Below, in pieces: positions 12,080 through 24,163 of a stretch of 64,000 bases of DNA (positions are counted from its first letter, which is position 1; every line of letters starts with the position of its first letter). The translations under genes were made by a program, and so were the position numbers. The notes below the pieces were generated by a model, which saw only the letters and a list, made by a program, of their open reading frames with translations, ran no database searches and was not told the DNA's origin. The stretch covers positions 67,952,627 through 68,016,626 of the forward strand of contig NC_077223.1 in assembly GCF_024763615.1 (NCBI RefSeq), in the 5' to 3' direction. This DNA is from Phlebotomus papatasi (lineage: Eukaryota; Arthropoda; Insecta; Diptera; Psychodidae).

Positions 12080-12382
12080 AGGGGAAAGCGTACTACCTTC
12101 GGGCGACGCAAGCTTCGGACAATTCAATTTTTTCTCTAATGGCCTCTACACATTGGGAGCAATTTTTGTCAAAAATTGCTTTTTTGAAGGAAATTCCCTG
12201 CAGCGTTGTAGGGGGAAACGTCAAATTTCTGTCAAAAACGCAATTTTTGACGAAAATTGCTCCCAATGTGTAGACGCCTTAAGTTCCTTATGGATTTCAC
12301 CCATTAGATATTTTCTGAAAATCTGAGGCATTGTACTAGTTATTAAAATATAATAACTATATATAATAGCGCGCTTTCTCCT
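12080..12382. mobile_element. TIR element, TAGGGGAAAGCGCGCTACC family, copy 1
   Basis: The left end 'taggggaaagcgtactacct' and right end 'gcgcgctttctccta' are inverted, as in the copies at 14650 and 33581. The interior words 'cggacaattcaattttttct' and 'ttatggatttcaccca' are shared by all four copies. Another element (12141-12278) splits it between those two words. Confidence 0.7.
12141..12278. mobile_element. Nested 138-bp foldback element, GGCGTCTACAC ends
   Basis: The ends GGCCTCTACACATTGGGAGC and, inverted, GGCGTCTACACATTGGGAGC pair over about 38 bp and continue into 'aattttygtcaaaaattg'. The uninterrupted host sequence at 14690-14715 and 33625-33655 shows that this segment was inserted. 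TTAA lies at the right border and CTAA at the left, so a TTAA target is possible but not clear. Confidence 0.7.
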
Positions 12383-12593
12383 ATTGAAATATTTAATGGG
12401 ATTCAATATTGAATTTCTAAATCTATAGGGTCGAATGAGCACCTCTTCGACAGGGAACCCCTGTTGATACTTTTGTCAAAATATTGAAATTTATTTAATT
12501 ATCTAATAAAATTTATGTAATATGGCGTTTTTCATCTACGTTTTTCGATAAGGATAAGTGTAAAATTTCGTATTCCGAATGGTTTAGAGTAGG

Positions 12594-12654
12594 GTGTCAA
12601 TAGGTTCTGACACGAGTTCTTAAAGTGTCAATAGATGTTCCTTTCACCCTACTA
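12594..12654. mobile_element. Miniature inverted element of about 60 bp, copy 1
   Basis: AGTAGGGTG at the left is answered by CACCCTACT at the right. Within lie 'gtcaatagg' and 'gacac...gagttcttaaagtgtcaatag'. The same sequence occurs in reverse orientation at 18022-18075. Confidence 0.5.
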
Positions 12655-12659
12655 CCTTC

Positions 12660-14649
12660 TTTATGTTAATCACCGCAACAAGACCGTTTTCGCTGAGATT
12701 TTCAGTTACCTCAAAAATTAATTAATTCTATAACAATAACAAAGAGACAGTTACAATTTTTTGAAAATTTTGATAATTTGATATGACTATTTCGATCATC
12801 GAATTTATCATTCCCTCAGTAATTATATAAAACCTAGTAGCTTGGATTGACGTAAAAATACAATATTTATATTTAATTTGAAGTATTATGACCCCCTGAA
12901 AGAAAGTTCAATTCTACCCCTTTGACTGAAAATGTTATTTGTTCTAAAAAGGTCCACATAATCCATTTTAATGGTGATGTTGAGAAAATCTAATAGAAAG
13001 GGACTCTCGACGGGAATCTCTGCAGCCCTTGGGCTAAAATATCTCAATTGAATGGTCCTAAAATTGCAGGGAAAATAATGAAAATGTAATTCTCCGACCC
13101 ACACACAAAAAAGAATCTCATTTAAAATGAGAGATAATTGCAGAGGTGTAACCGCCAAATGTTAGAACGATGATGTAGAGAGGGCCTGGAATTGAATTTC
13201 TACCTCAAATTGTGAATATATAGTTTTTGTGCTGAAAAGATAAGCAAATTCTGGATATTGAGAGGGGTTTGGTACCAACATCCCTTGGTTTTCCGCCTCT
13301 TTTGCCATCACAGTGTAGCACTTTTTTCCCAACTCTATGCATGTTTGTAGCAATTTTCATCACCAGAAACACAATTATTGGTGTTTTGTTGTGAGCAAAA
13401 CTATGAACAATAAAAAAGTTAAGTACGCATTAATAGCTTATGCATCTGTTACAAAAAGTCATGGTGGAAAAATTTCACCAAGAGGGTGGATTCTCCATCC
13501 ACCCTCTCTCTCCTTTTGTCGTGGATGGATGTTTTGTTGTGAGGGACGAAATGGGAGCAAAATTGTCGAATTTCGTGTTTTTCATCGTGATGCAATATTA
13601 TTTAATATTATTACTATTAAATTTCCAACGTAATTGAGTTGAAAAGTTTTCATGTTCAATTGACTCTTGGGCCCTCACAATTTTTTTTTGAGAGGGTGTG
13701 TGATATTGGTTGGAGTAGAAAGAAAAAAAAAACGCGACGTCGAGGAGGAATTTCATTGAATTGAAAATTAACAAAAGCCCACTTTTGGCACTGCAAGTAG
13801 AGTGGATGGATTAGAGCACTCAATTTTTTCCCTATCTCTAGTGTGGCCCCTTCAGTGTTGGAGAAAATTGTGCTCCAGGAGGAAAAATCGTGACTTGTTT
13901 GTGGAAATTTTCTTTTAAATTACTTTTGCAGCCCCCACCAGAAACCTCCCCCATCGGAGATATTTCTCTTTTTTTTTTTGTTCACCACAAGAAACACTTT
14001 TGTGCGCAGCATCCCATTGAGAAAAGGAATCCCTTGTAGGTGAGAAAGAGAAGGAGCTGAGACAGGTGAAAAAGTTCCTCTTTCACCACACCTAATGCCA
14101 TTTATATTCCTCTGAGCCCCCTGCTGCCTCCGGAGAGTGCGGCCAATTGCCGTGGAGGCGCCTGGTGGTGGGTGGGGTTGGTGGAAAATATACAAGAGAC
14201 GAAGAAAATTGTTTAACGTACCGTGTAACAATATAACCAATTTGTTGTGAAATTGAAAATGGCAATGAAGACATGAATTGAGGAATTGGCCTGAGTGTGT
14301 GGAACTTTTTTTTCTTTGCGCAGCTTTTGAGAGGAGCTTTTGGGGGAAGGGAGATGAAGAACGTCAATGTGATGAGAAAATTCTATTACTTTTTTCATCA
14401 TTTTCACTCCTTTTATTGTTGAGACACGATCATTTGTTATTTCATCTGACGTTCTTCACAGTCTTTTCTTCCTTCTTTGCACCTCTTTCCACGGAGCCTG
14501 AGGGAAAGTTTTGAGGTTAGAGACCCCAAAGAGGATTTATAAATATTAGAAAACATTTATTTATTTTTTATTGAGGATATTGAAAGGCATTTCATATGAT
14601 TTAGGAATTTATTTAATCAATAAAAATTTATTTACGTTAACTAAATCAT
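12660..14649. other. Unique island, no gene recognised
   Basis: The part 13300-14520 has higher GC and several polypyrimidine or A runs. Overlapping frames on both strands of similar length are the signature of chance frames rather than of a gene. It may contain conserved non-coding DNA of the Rx locus, which only alignment would show. Confidence 0.35.
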
Positions 14650-14870
14650 TAGGGGAAAGCGCGCTACCTTCGGACGACTCAAACTTCGGACAATTCAATT
14701 TTTTCTTTATGTTCCATATGGATTTCACCCATTGCTCTTTCCTGAAAATTTGAGGCATTGGACTAGCTATTTAAATATAATATTATAATGGGCCAAATTC
14801 ATTTATAACACATTAAAAAAAATAGTTCGTGCGAAGCATAAATCCTCCGAAGGTAGCGCGCTTTCCCCTA
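14650..14870. mobile_element. TIR element, TAGGGGAAAGCGCGCTACC family, copy 2
   Basis: An uninterrupted copy of 221 bp. Both ends read TAGGGGAAAGCGCGCTACCT (right end on the complement), followed by 'tcggacgactcaaacttcgg' at the left and 'tcggaggatttatgcttcg' on the right complement. It has no coding capacity and serves as the reference for the interrupted copies. Confidence 0.8.
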
Positions 14871-16250
14871 CTACTTATACAACTCTGCAGTATTAGGAAA
14901 ATTATTAAGAAAGATTAACAGTTCTAAAAGTATTGGGTTACATATATATGTATACGTATCAATTTTATTAATATTGTTAAATCGCTCTTTCAGAATGGGA
15001 AGTATTCTACTACAAACGGTCAGTAAAAATATCAGTCGTGAAATATCGAAGCCAGAGAATGTGCTAAAATCTTTCTCTAAATTTTTAATTTTTTATTGAT
15101 TAAAATAATCTCTTACTTATCAAAATTGAGTTGTTACTGATCATTATTTATTATTTCTTTATTTATTGATTATTATATGGATTATTTATTGACCGATTTA
15201 AATTATTTGCTTACCAAATTTGCAAATTATTGAACACAAATGTTTACCTCCAAGGTAAAAAGATAATGTTCTTTTTTATTGGGGGTCATCGAAGGCCGGA
15301 AGTTGATATCTTTTACCGTTTAAACTCTAAAGCGGTGACAAGTTGGAAAAAAGCGGATTATATTTGCTCTCTATTTGAGTTCCAGCAGCGAAAAAAGTAA
15401 TATTAGGGGTCAAATAGATTCAGGCTGATCCTAGAGAATATTTAGCCAGTAAAATTTTTCAGTAAAGATTTATCCCAAACACTGAGGACTTATGATTATT
15501 GATTAGAGGTTCTTTGCATATTTTTTACCTGATCCATTATTGATAAATTTCATGTGGGCCCGGGAGATAAGGCTTTAAAGTAAAAACCACAAGAAAGAGA
15601 TGTCAAAGCGTCCCAGCTTTGCGGAGTGCTCGAACACACGAGTAAGAGCTAACCGTGTATTAATTTTTCGAATGCTTTTTGGGTACATACCGCTTTATTA
15701 CCGATTAAATATATTGATAAATTGACTAAACACCATTCCAAAATCAAAAATTGCTTTAGAAAAGTAGATTTTAAAATATTTTAGCTATACCGCTCATGAC
15801 TGATTAAATCCGATGCAGTCGGGTTGGAAATTTTCAGATCTTTCAAAAAATCCAAATGTAAGGAAATCGGTTGAAAATAGGCCCTCCAAAGTGATTTGTT
15901 AAACTTTGATTTTCGAATATTCGATATCGGAATTGTTTCGAACATAGCTGTCCAAGGACGAAATATTCGCCTTGACTATTTTTCTAAAACATATTCGAAA
16001 ATGAAAGAAATCGTAGGATCCGTTTTCGAAATAATTCAAAAAACATGTTTTTGGTGGGTAGAAGAGGGTGGGGGGGGGAAAGAGTGTTCTAGATAATGTT
16101 GACTTATGGTAGGGGGTCGTCGAAGACCGGAAGCTGATATCTCTTACCGTCTGGCCTCTAACGGTGTCACAAGATAAAAAAGTAGATTATAATAACTACT
16201 CTCTCTTTTACTTCAAGCAGTAAAATTATTATTTATTAAAATAACATTAG
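14871..16250. repeat. Non-coding DNA with two diverged dispersed-repeat copies
   Basis: About 15280-15390 and 16110-16240 share 'ggggtcatcgaaggccggaag', 'tgatatcttttaccgt' and 'gattataa...ctctct'. The complement of part of it is at about 20070-20125. No ends are clear, so it is reported as an unclassified repeat. The rest shows nothing recognisable. Confidence 0.45.
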
Positions 16251-18021
16251 AAAATTAAGTTTTAATAAATATTTTAAGTTCATCAATCTACCACTGGATA
16301 AAATCTGTTCATAATCACTCTAAAAATTCCCGAGAATTCTATATCAAGAGCAAGATAAAATATTTTTTTAAGAACAATGGTAATTATTTCTAAAGTATTC
16401 CTAAAGTACCTAGACCAATTTGAACTTTTTCCCAATTTTCTAGGTATATAGAAACTTTCCAATTAAACCCTAATTCCTAATTTACTTCATTAAGCGATTA
16501 AAAAAGCTTTCTTGAAATATAGTATTTTGCGTTGAGAAAGGCCTTATAAGAAACATATTTTAAGAAAGAATTTAGACAACATCAAACATAGTTTTAGAGG
16601 AATTTAAAGGCGGATGAGGAAATGAATTTCGTGCAAATAATCTTAAGACAGTAGACTTATGGGCATATTGTCCGAAAATCCAAAGTCGTTATCTCTTATT
16701 GTTTAGCCTATAGCTCACCTTAAGGCCGAACGAATGAACAAGTATCGCAACGTCTTTTTCCGAAAATTGCCTGAATCGCAAATTTTATGTGAACGTATGA
16801 CTCTTCATTTTCAATTCAGCAAAAAAGCACATTTCAAGCACATCAATAATATAATTACTCCTAAATTAACCAAAATTAGAAAAATTAAAATGCTATATGG
16901 AGCAAAATAAATTAAGGCAATTAAAGTAAATTAAGGCAAAGAAAATTTTTTGTAAAGTTAACCTAAATTATCCGATAAGAAGTACCTATTCTCCATTCCA
17001 TACACTTTGATCATAATACGAATATTTGCGTAATAAAGCATTGTGCGTTACCCATAATCCCAAACAACGCCAACGAATCAACTTTGAAAAGGTGAACTGT
17101 CGACACATTCAATTGCTGATCTTGCAAATTAAGAGGTTCTCTAATGAAAAAAAGAATCACTTAACGAGTGTGTTTTCATTGTGATTTTTCTTGACATATT
17201 AGCACTATTGAGAGATTAATATGCCGAGGAGGGCTGAAGAGGGTTTCGTCTATCCCAGCAAAAACAAACATCAAAGAAGCAGATGTTCAATGAGTTTTTG
17301 CTAAAGAGGAGGGCACAAAAAAAAATACGATAATTTTACACTCAATTTGACCCTTCAATGGACCCTAATTGAACTCTTTTTTCCACCTCGTCCATTCTTC
17401 AGCTCCATCTTCGTCACTTCCGACAATCGTTGGAGCAAATGGGTGAATTATGGCATGAAAAGAGATTAATTGGTGACCTCCAAGTGGGTGCCCAAGTCGA
17501 TGGCAAAAACGCCCCCAATCGCAATTTCGGGACAAAAAAGAGCCCGCAAAGAAGAACATTGGAAGCAAAACCCATTACAAGTGGATCAGGAATAAATAAC
17601 AATTTTCCGACGGTAAATCCCTCTGCCCATTTTTTTGCGCTATCAATTGCATCCGGTTTGTTTCTCACAGTATATGGGTTCCTTCACGGTGCTCTGTAGA
17701 GGGGTTGACGGGAGTGACGTGGAAGAAAATTTCCCGGGGATTTTCACTCAATATTGCCGCAGCTTTTTTTCCTCACAATATATGTGATTAATTGCAATAA
17801 TTCAAGCGGATTATGTGAGAATTGAAGATCACGAGTAAATTGTATTTTTGACCTTTAACCACTTTATCATAAAGGACACATATTCATTTCCAAGGGAAGA
17901 AGTAGATCCTGTATTCACAGGAATTTTTAATGGCTCTTAGAATGTTAGAATTATTCCAATGACTATATCGAACATTTTCGGAGAGCCGCTGAGAAATTGA
18001 GAATTTTATGCAATGTGACTG
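16251..18021. other. Non-coding DNA, unique island at 17030-17800
   Basis: The first part is AT-rich. The segment 17380-17700 is more GC-rich and has open frames on both strands over the same bases. I recognise no protein in either frame, so I do not call a gene. Confidence 0.35.
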
Positions 18022-18075
18022 GGGTCGAAGGAAGACTTATTGGCACTTTAAGAACTTGTGTCGACCTATTGGCAT
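18022..18075. mobile_element. Miniature inverted element, copy 2 (reverse orientation)
   Basis: 'ctattggcactttaagaact' context here equals the complement of 12594-12654 with scattered changes. It lacks the outermost bases. Confidence 0.4.
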
Positions 18076-18334
18076 CTTATTCTGTAGTACCACTTGGGAT
18101 CTGAAATTTGAATACATATCCTTGTAGTAAAAGGTAGTTTAAATAAAGGATAACGTCATACGACTTGCATTTTATTAGATGCATTAAAACAATTTTGACA
18201 TTTTGTCGAAACTGCCAACCTGCCAAATAAATCACAAACAATTTTTTGTTAGTTTAGTGGCTAAATTCTTTAAAAAATTAAATGAACCTTAAAATGTTGT
18301 ATTGGAATTAGTACTTCAGACGTCAAGATTAATC

Positions 18335-19715
18335 GTTGCTCCATACCTTTTGTTACTTTTTACCCCAAGTGGTCATTTTTAATAAAAAGATTTCTTGAGA
18401 GAAGAATCTTTGCAAAATTCTAAAATAGATAGTGGCTTCGTATTCAATGAGTCCAAATCATTTAGGTAATATTTACCAGTGCATCAATTTTGGAAAATAA
18501 GTTGGTCAAAATTGATATCTGCTGTAAGGAAAACATTTTAAAAATAGGACTAAAAATTTCAATTTTTTATTTTCTGAAATCCTTGTTCGAATTCTAAGAA
18601 ACTTAGGGGAAAGTGACCATGCTTGATACGATCCAAGCTTGGTAATAACTATTTATTTTCTATGTTAATCAATCGTTATGACTTATCGCAATATATTTCA
18701 ATAGCTGGTGCTAAGCCTCACATTTCCTAGAAAAATTAGGATCCTAGCTCTTTTTTCCAAGTTTCACGAAGCAAAAATCAAAAATAGGTCCAAAACAGTA
18801 ATTTTGATACATGATATTTTATAAGTATTTCTTAATTAATGTCGCTGTTCAGGAAAACTACTATCATAGGCACATAGAGGGTTCATCAGTATTAATATTT
18901 ACGTAAAAATATTTTTACTTGGTGGACACTGTTTTTGTGGGTGGTGACAAATTCATAAATTCTTCCTGTGTCCATCCTATATTTAAAAAAGGGTCCATGA
19001 ATGATAATTTAATTGTGGCAACTCTATCATTAGATGTGATTCTTTCATAATTACACCTATTATAATCCGCCAATTTTATCGACAATTGACATAATCTTCA
19101 ACCCTGTTGCCTGAATTTTAAGGTTGCAGAGTGACATTTTCATGGACTCAAAGTGAAAAAATGGTTTTCGCTAGTGCCCTAATGTCATAAAAACATGGCT
19201 CAGAAAAATTACATAAAAGTGATTTTAAATCTAATAACCAGTCGTACAAACGATTTAAGCATTTAGATTAGAGTTCCGTCTAAATATTGATGTGCAATTT
19301 TTTGTATCCGGTGAAATTTTTGCAGTGAAAATAGGCCTCTGATTTGTCGAATCAATTATTATACAGGAAGGCCTCGGACCCGACTTGTATAAAAGTCGCC
19401 ACTGAATTTTCATTTTCTTCTTGAGGAAAATCTAAGGATTTCCAGGAACTTTCTGAGGTTGGATTATGATCCTAATAAGTGAGGCATTTTTTTGTCATAG
19501 TGGAGGAATCACTTCGGTTTGTGTGATAATCAGAAAAAAATCACAAACCTTGGACATCATTTTACAGTATCAAGCATGGTCACTTTCCCCTACGACTTTG
19601 AAGAAGGTCTATGGAGGCCATCTATGGAAAAAAATTTAAGCCGCTATCTCTTTTATCTTGGAAGATATTGAATTTTCAAATTTTCAATTTGTGACTTTTT
19701 GCCCCAGTCTCCCCT
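18335..19715. mobile_element. Large TIR family (AGGGGAGACTGGGGCAAAA), left-truncated, interrupted
   Basis: From 'ccttttgttactttttacccc' to the right end 'gccccagtctcccct' it aligns with 46160-47073. Homology starts only at about 18338, so the left terminus is missing. At 18605 the match is broken by another element and resumes exactly at 'cgactttgaagaag'. It encodes no recognisable protein. Confidence 0.7.
18605..19591. mobile_element. Nested TIR element of about 985 bp, GGGGAAAGTGACCATGCTTG
   Basis: The left end GGGGAAAGTGACCATGCTTG has its exact complement at the right (caagcatggtcactttcccc). The host reads 'actTA | element | TAcgac', while the uninterrupted paralogue at about 46948-46955 reads 'acttacgac'. 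This demonstrates insertion at TA with TA duplicated. No transposase was recognised inside. Confidence 0.75.
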
Positions 19716-20272
19716 ACATATTTTTGTTATTTTTTATTAAATACAAATGCTGTAACTTATTATTTGATTTATTTTGCTAGGGACTCTGATACATATCACC
19801 CAAAATATAACTATGTTAAATATAATTAGAATGATAGGGAGTAAATTCGTCGATAAATTAAGTTTACTCAAAGTACCATAACCTAAAAATCAGATGAAAT
19901 ATACTCACTCTGATTTTTAAGAATTATCTTGTTATTGATAAAAATCTTAAATACGTCATTATTTGCAGAACAGTAAATATTTACCTTAAAAGATCCGTCA
20001 TTCTCAATGATTTTATCCGAATAAAACAATATTTCACTGAATAGAATTTTTCCCCAACGTACCTCTTGCCTATTACAGTCTAACGGTTAGAAATAGCAAT
20101 TTCCGATCTTCAATGACCCCTACATAAATCAATATTCTCTAGAAATCTTTTCTTGTTACGTATTAGTCCACTTATCCTGGACGTTATAATATAAATTATT
20201 ATATAAATTTGAAGTTAGAATCAAGACACGTTAAAAATTGGAATTTGAAATAACATAGAAATTTCACTGTGT
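19716..20272. other. Non-coding AT-rich DNA
   Basis: Apart from a short complement of the 15.3/16.1-kb repeat near 20070-20125, nothing is recognised. Confidence 0.35.
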
Positions 20273-20857
20273 AGGGGGAAGTGGGGCACCTTTGAATTAG
20301 GGCAGCTTTGAAATTAAGCTTTTTTCTCCTATATTACCTCCTATATAACCTATACTCTCCTATATAACCGTGAAAGGTTAAATTGTAAAGTGTGGATCTG
20401 CAAAACTGAAGGTGGGCAGGTCGTTCCTGGGACCATCTACTTGCGGGTCTGGTGGGATGGTCGTGGAGCGGAGCCTCCCTGATGCATTTTCTTTTTTTTC
20501 ATAGGCAATATTTTTTTTTTTGTTTTTTCTCTGCGTTTTTTTTTCCAAATGGCTTACAGCTCAGTAAGAGCTAGCTATTTTTTAACCTCTCACAATGCTG
20601 CAAAGCAGTGCAGTTTCAACGGAGCAAGATCTTCTGTTTTATTTTTTCTCTTTTACCTTGGAATTTTGTGTATTCAGAAAAGAAAAAAGTTCAAACATGT
20701 TCTTACATGACTGGCATATACAACCTGAGAAAGAGCTTTTCCACCGTTTTGCTCTGGAGGTTGGTCACCAACGCTAAGACGGCGGTGGACGCTAAGAATT
20801 GCACGGGATCTCAGTGAAACGAAACTGTACTTCGAAAAGCATTGTTGATGAATAAAT

Positions 20858-20889
<32 letters not shown>

Positions 20890-21006
20890 TTAAATGAAAC
20901 TCAACTGTATTATAATTTATCTCGGAAAAAAATGCGAAGCTAAATTACATAAAAAAGGGCTCAATTTCAAAGCTATCCCAATTCAAAGGTGCCCCACTTC
21001 CCTCTA
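20272..21006. mobile_element. TIR element, TAGGGGGAAGTGGGGCACC family, copy 1, interrupted
   Basis: The left end 'tagggggaagtggggcacct' and right end 'aggtgccccacttccctcta' are inverted. The next words 'ttgaaattaagc' and 'gctcaatttcaaagct' are as in other copies at 36430, 41839, 42849 and 52294. Those copies are about 190-215 bp, so about 520 bp here (20370-20889) is foreign. Confidence 0.7.
20370..20889 (+). mobile_element. Truncated non-LTR-like insertion with (TCTA)n tail
   Basis: This GC-richer piece sits inside a short TIR element and ends 'gttgatgaataaat' followed by TCTA repeated about seven times (20860-20889). Some LINE and SINE families end in such simple-repeat tails. Two overlapping + frames (60 and 69 residues) do not resemble reverse transcriptase. 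The 5' border is unclear. Confidence 0.45.
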
Positions 21007-22303
21007 GGTAGATTGTAGATTGTGATATATCAAAATTTGATAGTTACACATGACATAAATTTTATATGACAAGTATCATGTTTCTGTATTTCTTTAGTAT
21101 AATTAAAAGATACCAGTAAATTGTGATTTATAATTTTTCAAAGGAAAAGTTCTAATGTGTCACTTGATTGTAATACAAAATTAATTTCGAGGTCCCCTAA
21201 AATCTTCCCTATTGAAAGTCTCCTACCATAATCAAATACAAATGTTTCAATATTAGCCAACAATAATGATCATGTGATGTTGCATTGATATCTGCTGAAG
21301 AAGGTCGAATTTGTAGCATTTCCAAGAGTTGGATGTCGAGGGTGAAAATGCTCATTTGAGGGTTCAAATGTGAAGTCAAGCGTCGATAATCCCAAACACA
21401 CGTCATCCCTCTCGATATTTTGTCAAAATATACACCCGAGCAAATGGTTTCGGGGCTTGGCAAATAAAGTGGGTTAATTAAAAAACGATTACGCTTTGCA
21501 TTTGGCCAGGGAACAAACTTGAAGATGTGGAAAGAATAAAGGTGGAAGAATTGGAGAAAAAGGCACGAGAATGGGTTCATCTCAATTTAACCCTCCTCAT
21601 TGTCGCCTTTTTTTCACTTCTATCCTCCAGATTCTATCTTCCTGGCATCTTTCCTTCATCTAAATATACTTTTCATCTCATTATACTCATTATACACAGC
21701 ATTTTCGTCGGCAATATCAAATGACAAGAGTGTTAAATTTCATACAGAGCCACCGATTTCTATGAGAAATTACCTTCCGCTATTGTTTGCAATTATCTTT
21801 CATCATTCGATTATGCTTCCATAATTTAATTTAAGGGACTTGATTGTTATGAAAAACAGGAAATAAAACTGCCTCTCAAGAACTCAAAAATCATCTCACA
21901 ATTGCTATTTATATGTGTTCCAAATGGATCCACTCAACGAAGATGAAGGCATCTTTTCCTGCTGAATCATCGTCCTTTTTGCCACTCAAATTGAAAATTA
22001 CTGTAACACAGCGTTTTCTTAATCCTACTTCTTACAATGTCGAGGATGATGTCTTCCACTTTTGCCCAATATATCCAATCTGATACCAGAATACTCTTAA
22101 TGCCCTATTTAAGAAATCCATCAGTTTACAGTGAGTTGAAGAAAAATGCGGACAGTTAAAAATATTCATTGCAATCTTTTATAAATGAAACTCTCATTAA
22201 TTGAATTTGACGACAAAATGTAGAAGTTTCACACTATTTTCAGCTCTTTGAAAAATCATATTGAAAATTTAATTTTCTCACAACTTTTGGGACTTGGGCT
22301 GGG
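21007..22303. other. Unique island, no gene recognised
   Basis: The longest frame is 123 codons on the minus strand (21209-21580). It has no domain that I recognise and is overlapped by + frames of similar quality. I treat the stretch as non-coding. Confidence 0.35.
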
Positions 22304-22536
22304 TAGGGGAGACCAGGGCAGATTAGCCGGCAAATAAATTTTTTCTCTGCCAATGTAAAAAATATGTTTAAATCAATCTGATAAATATTTTAATGAATTG
22401 GGAAGGGTTTAATTATTCTATAAATAAATAATAGTTTCTTCAATATTCTAAAAAAAAAACTCAGGGAGATAACCTCCTTCCGGGTGCCTCAGTGGTGTTT
22501 CCCCTTTCAGGGACACAAAAACACACAGGTTTTTTT

Positions 22537-22579
22537 GCCAAAGCATTCGGCGCTGCAGTGCACCTTCCTCAGTAGTCAA
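22537..22579 (-). ncRNA. Hammerhead-like hairpin (locus 3, left arm)
   Basis: On the minus strand: CTGAGGA, an extra A, stem GGTGC...GCGCC with one G-T wobble, then GAAT instead of GAAA, GC, TT, TGG. The last core A is lost, so activity is unlikely. The wobble shows that the stem still pairs although its sequence differs from the right arm. Confidence 0.45.
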
Positions 22580-22768
22580 ACTGTGATGTTGTCTCTGAAA
22601 ATTGTCTTAAGTATCTCCACTACTCCTCCAGAGGCCAACCAACTGGTCATTGGTCAGAGGCCAACCAATGTCCAGTGAAGTGCTCCCGCGGAGAAATCCC
22701 AAAATTCCCTGTGTACCCTCATTAGGACTAGTGGAGATACTTAAGACAATTTTCAGAGACAATATCAC

Positions 22769-22809
22769 GGTTACTGAGGAAGGCGCACTGCAGCGCCGAA
22801 AGCTTTGGC
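22769..22809 (+). ncRNA. Hammerhead-like hairpin (locus 3, right arm), intact core
   Basis: Order: CTGAGGA (fits CUGANGA), an extra A, a 5-bp stem II GGCGC...GCGCC, GAAA, GC, TT, TGGC. The 5' stem-I strand GGTTA pairs with TGGC partly by wobble. All conserved core bases of the hammerhead are present except that one A is added before stem II. Confidence 0.55.
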
Positions 22810-22995
22810 AAAAAATCCTGTGTGTTTTTCGTATCCCTGAAAGGAGAAACACCACTAAGGCACCCGGAAGGAGGATATCTCTCTGAGTTTTTTTTTTTAA
22901 ATTCTACACAACGTCAGTTACCACACGAATCTTCAATCTTCTCTCTAATGAGACACTGTAGTATCTTACTATGTAATCTGCCCCAGTCTTCCCTA

Positions 22996-24163
22996 CCCAA
23001 AAAAAGTATAAATACTTTGAGAAATCATTTTTTGGACTATTTAAAATTGATAAAATTCGATTCTTGTGGACGATAAGGATATCCCAATTCAGGATACTTT
23101 GCGGGAGCCCAATTAATTTCTGAATTGTTAAGATATTCAGTCGAAAATCGTGAGACGGAGTCGCTACGTTCTGAAAAAAGTTAATACCATTCCAGTACTT
23201 GACTAAAAGTGTTTTTTATTTAAATAAATGAGTTCAAAATTAGATTTAAAAATTTTGAAATACCATCCAAAGTGAAATTTTCAAGGAGATCCAAATGGGT
23301 CTCAATTTAACATCCATCGAATTCTGTGCAATCAGAGATCAAATTTTCAAACGTAATACGGGCTTCAGACCTAAGGCTTAGCCAAATGGCTTAACTGCTG
23401 TAATTTCTTATCAATCATGATTTTTAGAAAAATTTAACTTAGGATTGGATTATTAAAGATAAATAATCCAATCGCTATTCGGTATTTTGAGACCTACTGA
23501 AACTGGGCTAATCCTCTATTCTGAAGATCGCTTAACCAGTCAAAACGGGTTAATGGTTACTATCTATTTCATCTGTCAATTGTCTGGTTAATCGAAAATT
23601 TAGCCATGGCCAAAACCAATTATCTCGTACAATACTCCAATTTGTATTAATCCGGGACACTTTCCTTCCTAAAATATACATGGTTTTAGCTGAATAGAAA
23701 TCGGTTGGCATTTGGTGTTCGCTGGGAGATGTCGCTCATATCCTCCAAGCATTCTAATTTCTCAGCGAGTACCAAATGGTAACCGATTTCAATTTTGCTG
23801 AAAACATCTGTATTTTCAGCAGAATTCTGCCACCCTTAAAACTACACTCTTACGAGACAGTGCTATTTTGTTCGAGAACTGCTGACCGGTCAGCATGTTT
23901 TTGCTGATCGTTTCAGCAAAAATATGCTGAAAACGCTGATTTTTTCATCTAACTGTGCTCGTTGGGTTAGAGGACTCTAATGTCGTAAATTTTAATACCA
24001 ATTTTATAGTGAATTGTGCCTGTCAGTAGATGATGTCAATTTCAATCTGTCGATTATCATTCAGATATTGATTTAAAACTTTCTACATTTTAGTTGCTTT
24101 AGACGAAAAAGTTGAATTAGTTTGTAAATGATCAGGAATGTATAGAAAGAACTTTCATTATAT
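22996..24163. repeat. Non-coding DNA with dispersed-repeat fragment and a hairpin
   Basis: About 23345-23480 shares 'cagrcctaaggcttag' and 'ttatcaatca' with 7310-7400 and, less well, with 30598-30670 and 60470-60545. At 23697-23800 an inverted pair begins 'gaaatcggttggcatttggt' and ends with a near-complement. The rest shows nothing. Confidence 0.45.

Larger units (their letters stand above)
22304..22995. mobile_element. TIR element (AGGGGAGACCAGGGCAGATT) hosting a hammerhead-type pair
   Basis: The outer ends AGGGGAGACCAGGGCAGATTA and, inverted, 'taatctgccccagtcttccct' form the host element. Inside, 22460-22888 is an inverted pair whose ends read 'ctcagggagataacctcctt' and its near-complement. 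Each arm holds a hammerhead-like hairpin. The inner part is related to 56843-57115. Confidence 0.65.

Noticed and set aside
17430..17699. 89-codon + frame in a GC-richer island
   Set aside because: Open on both strands over the same bases and not recognisable as any family.
21209..21580. 123-codon minus-strand open frame
   Set aside because: No recognisable domain, and frames of similar length overlap it on the other strand.
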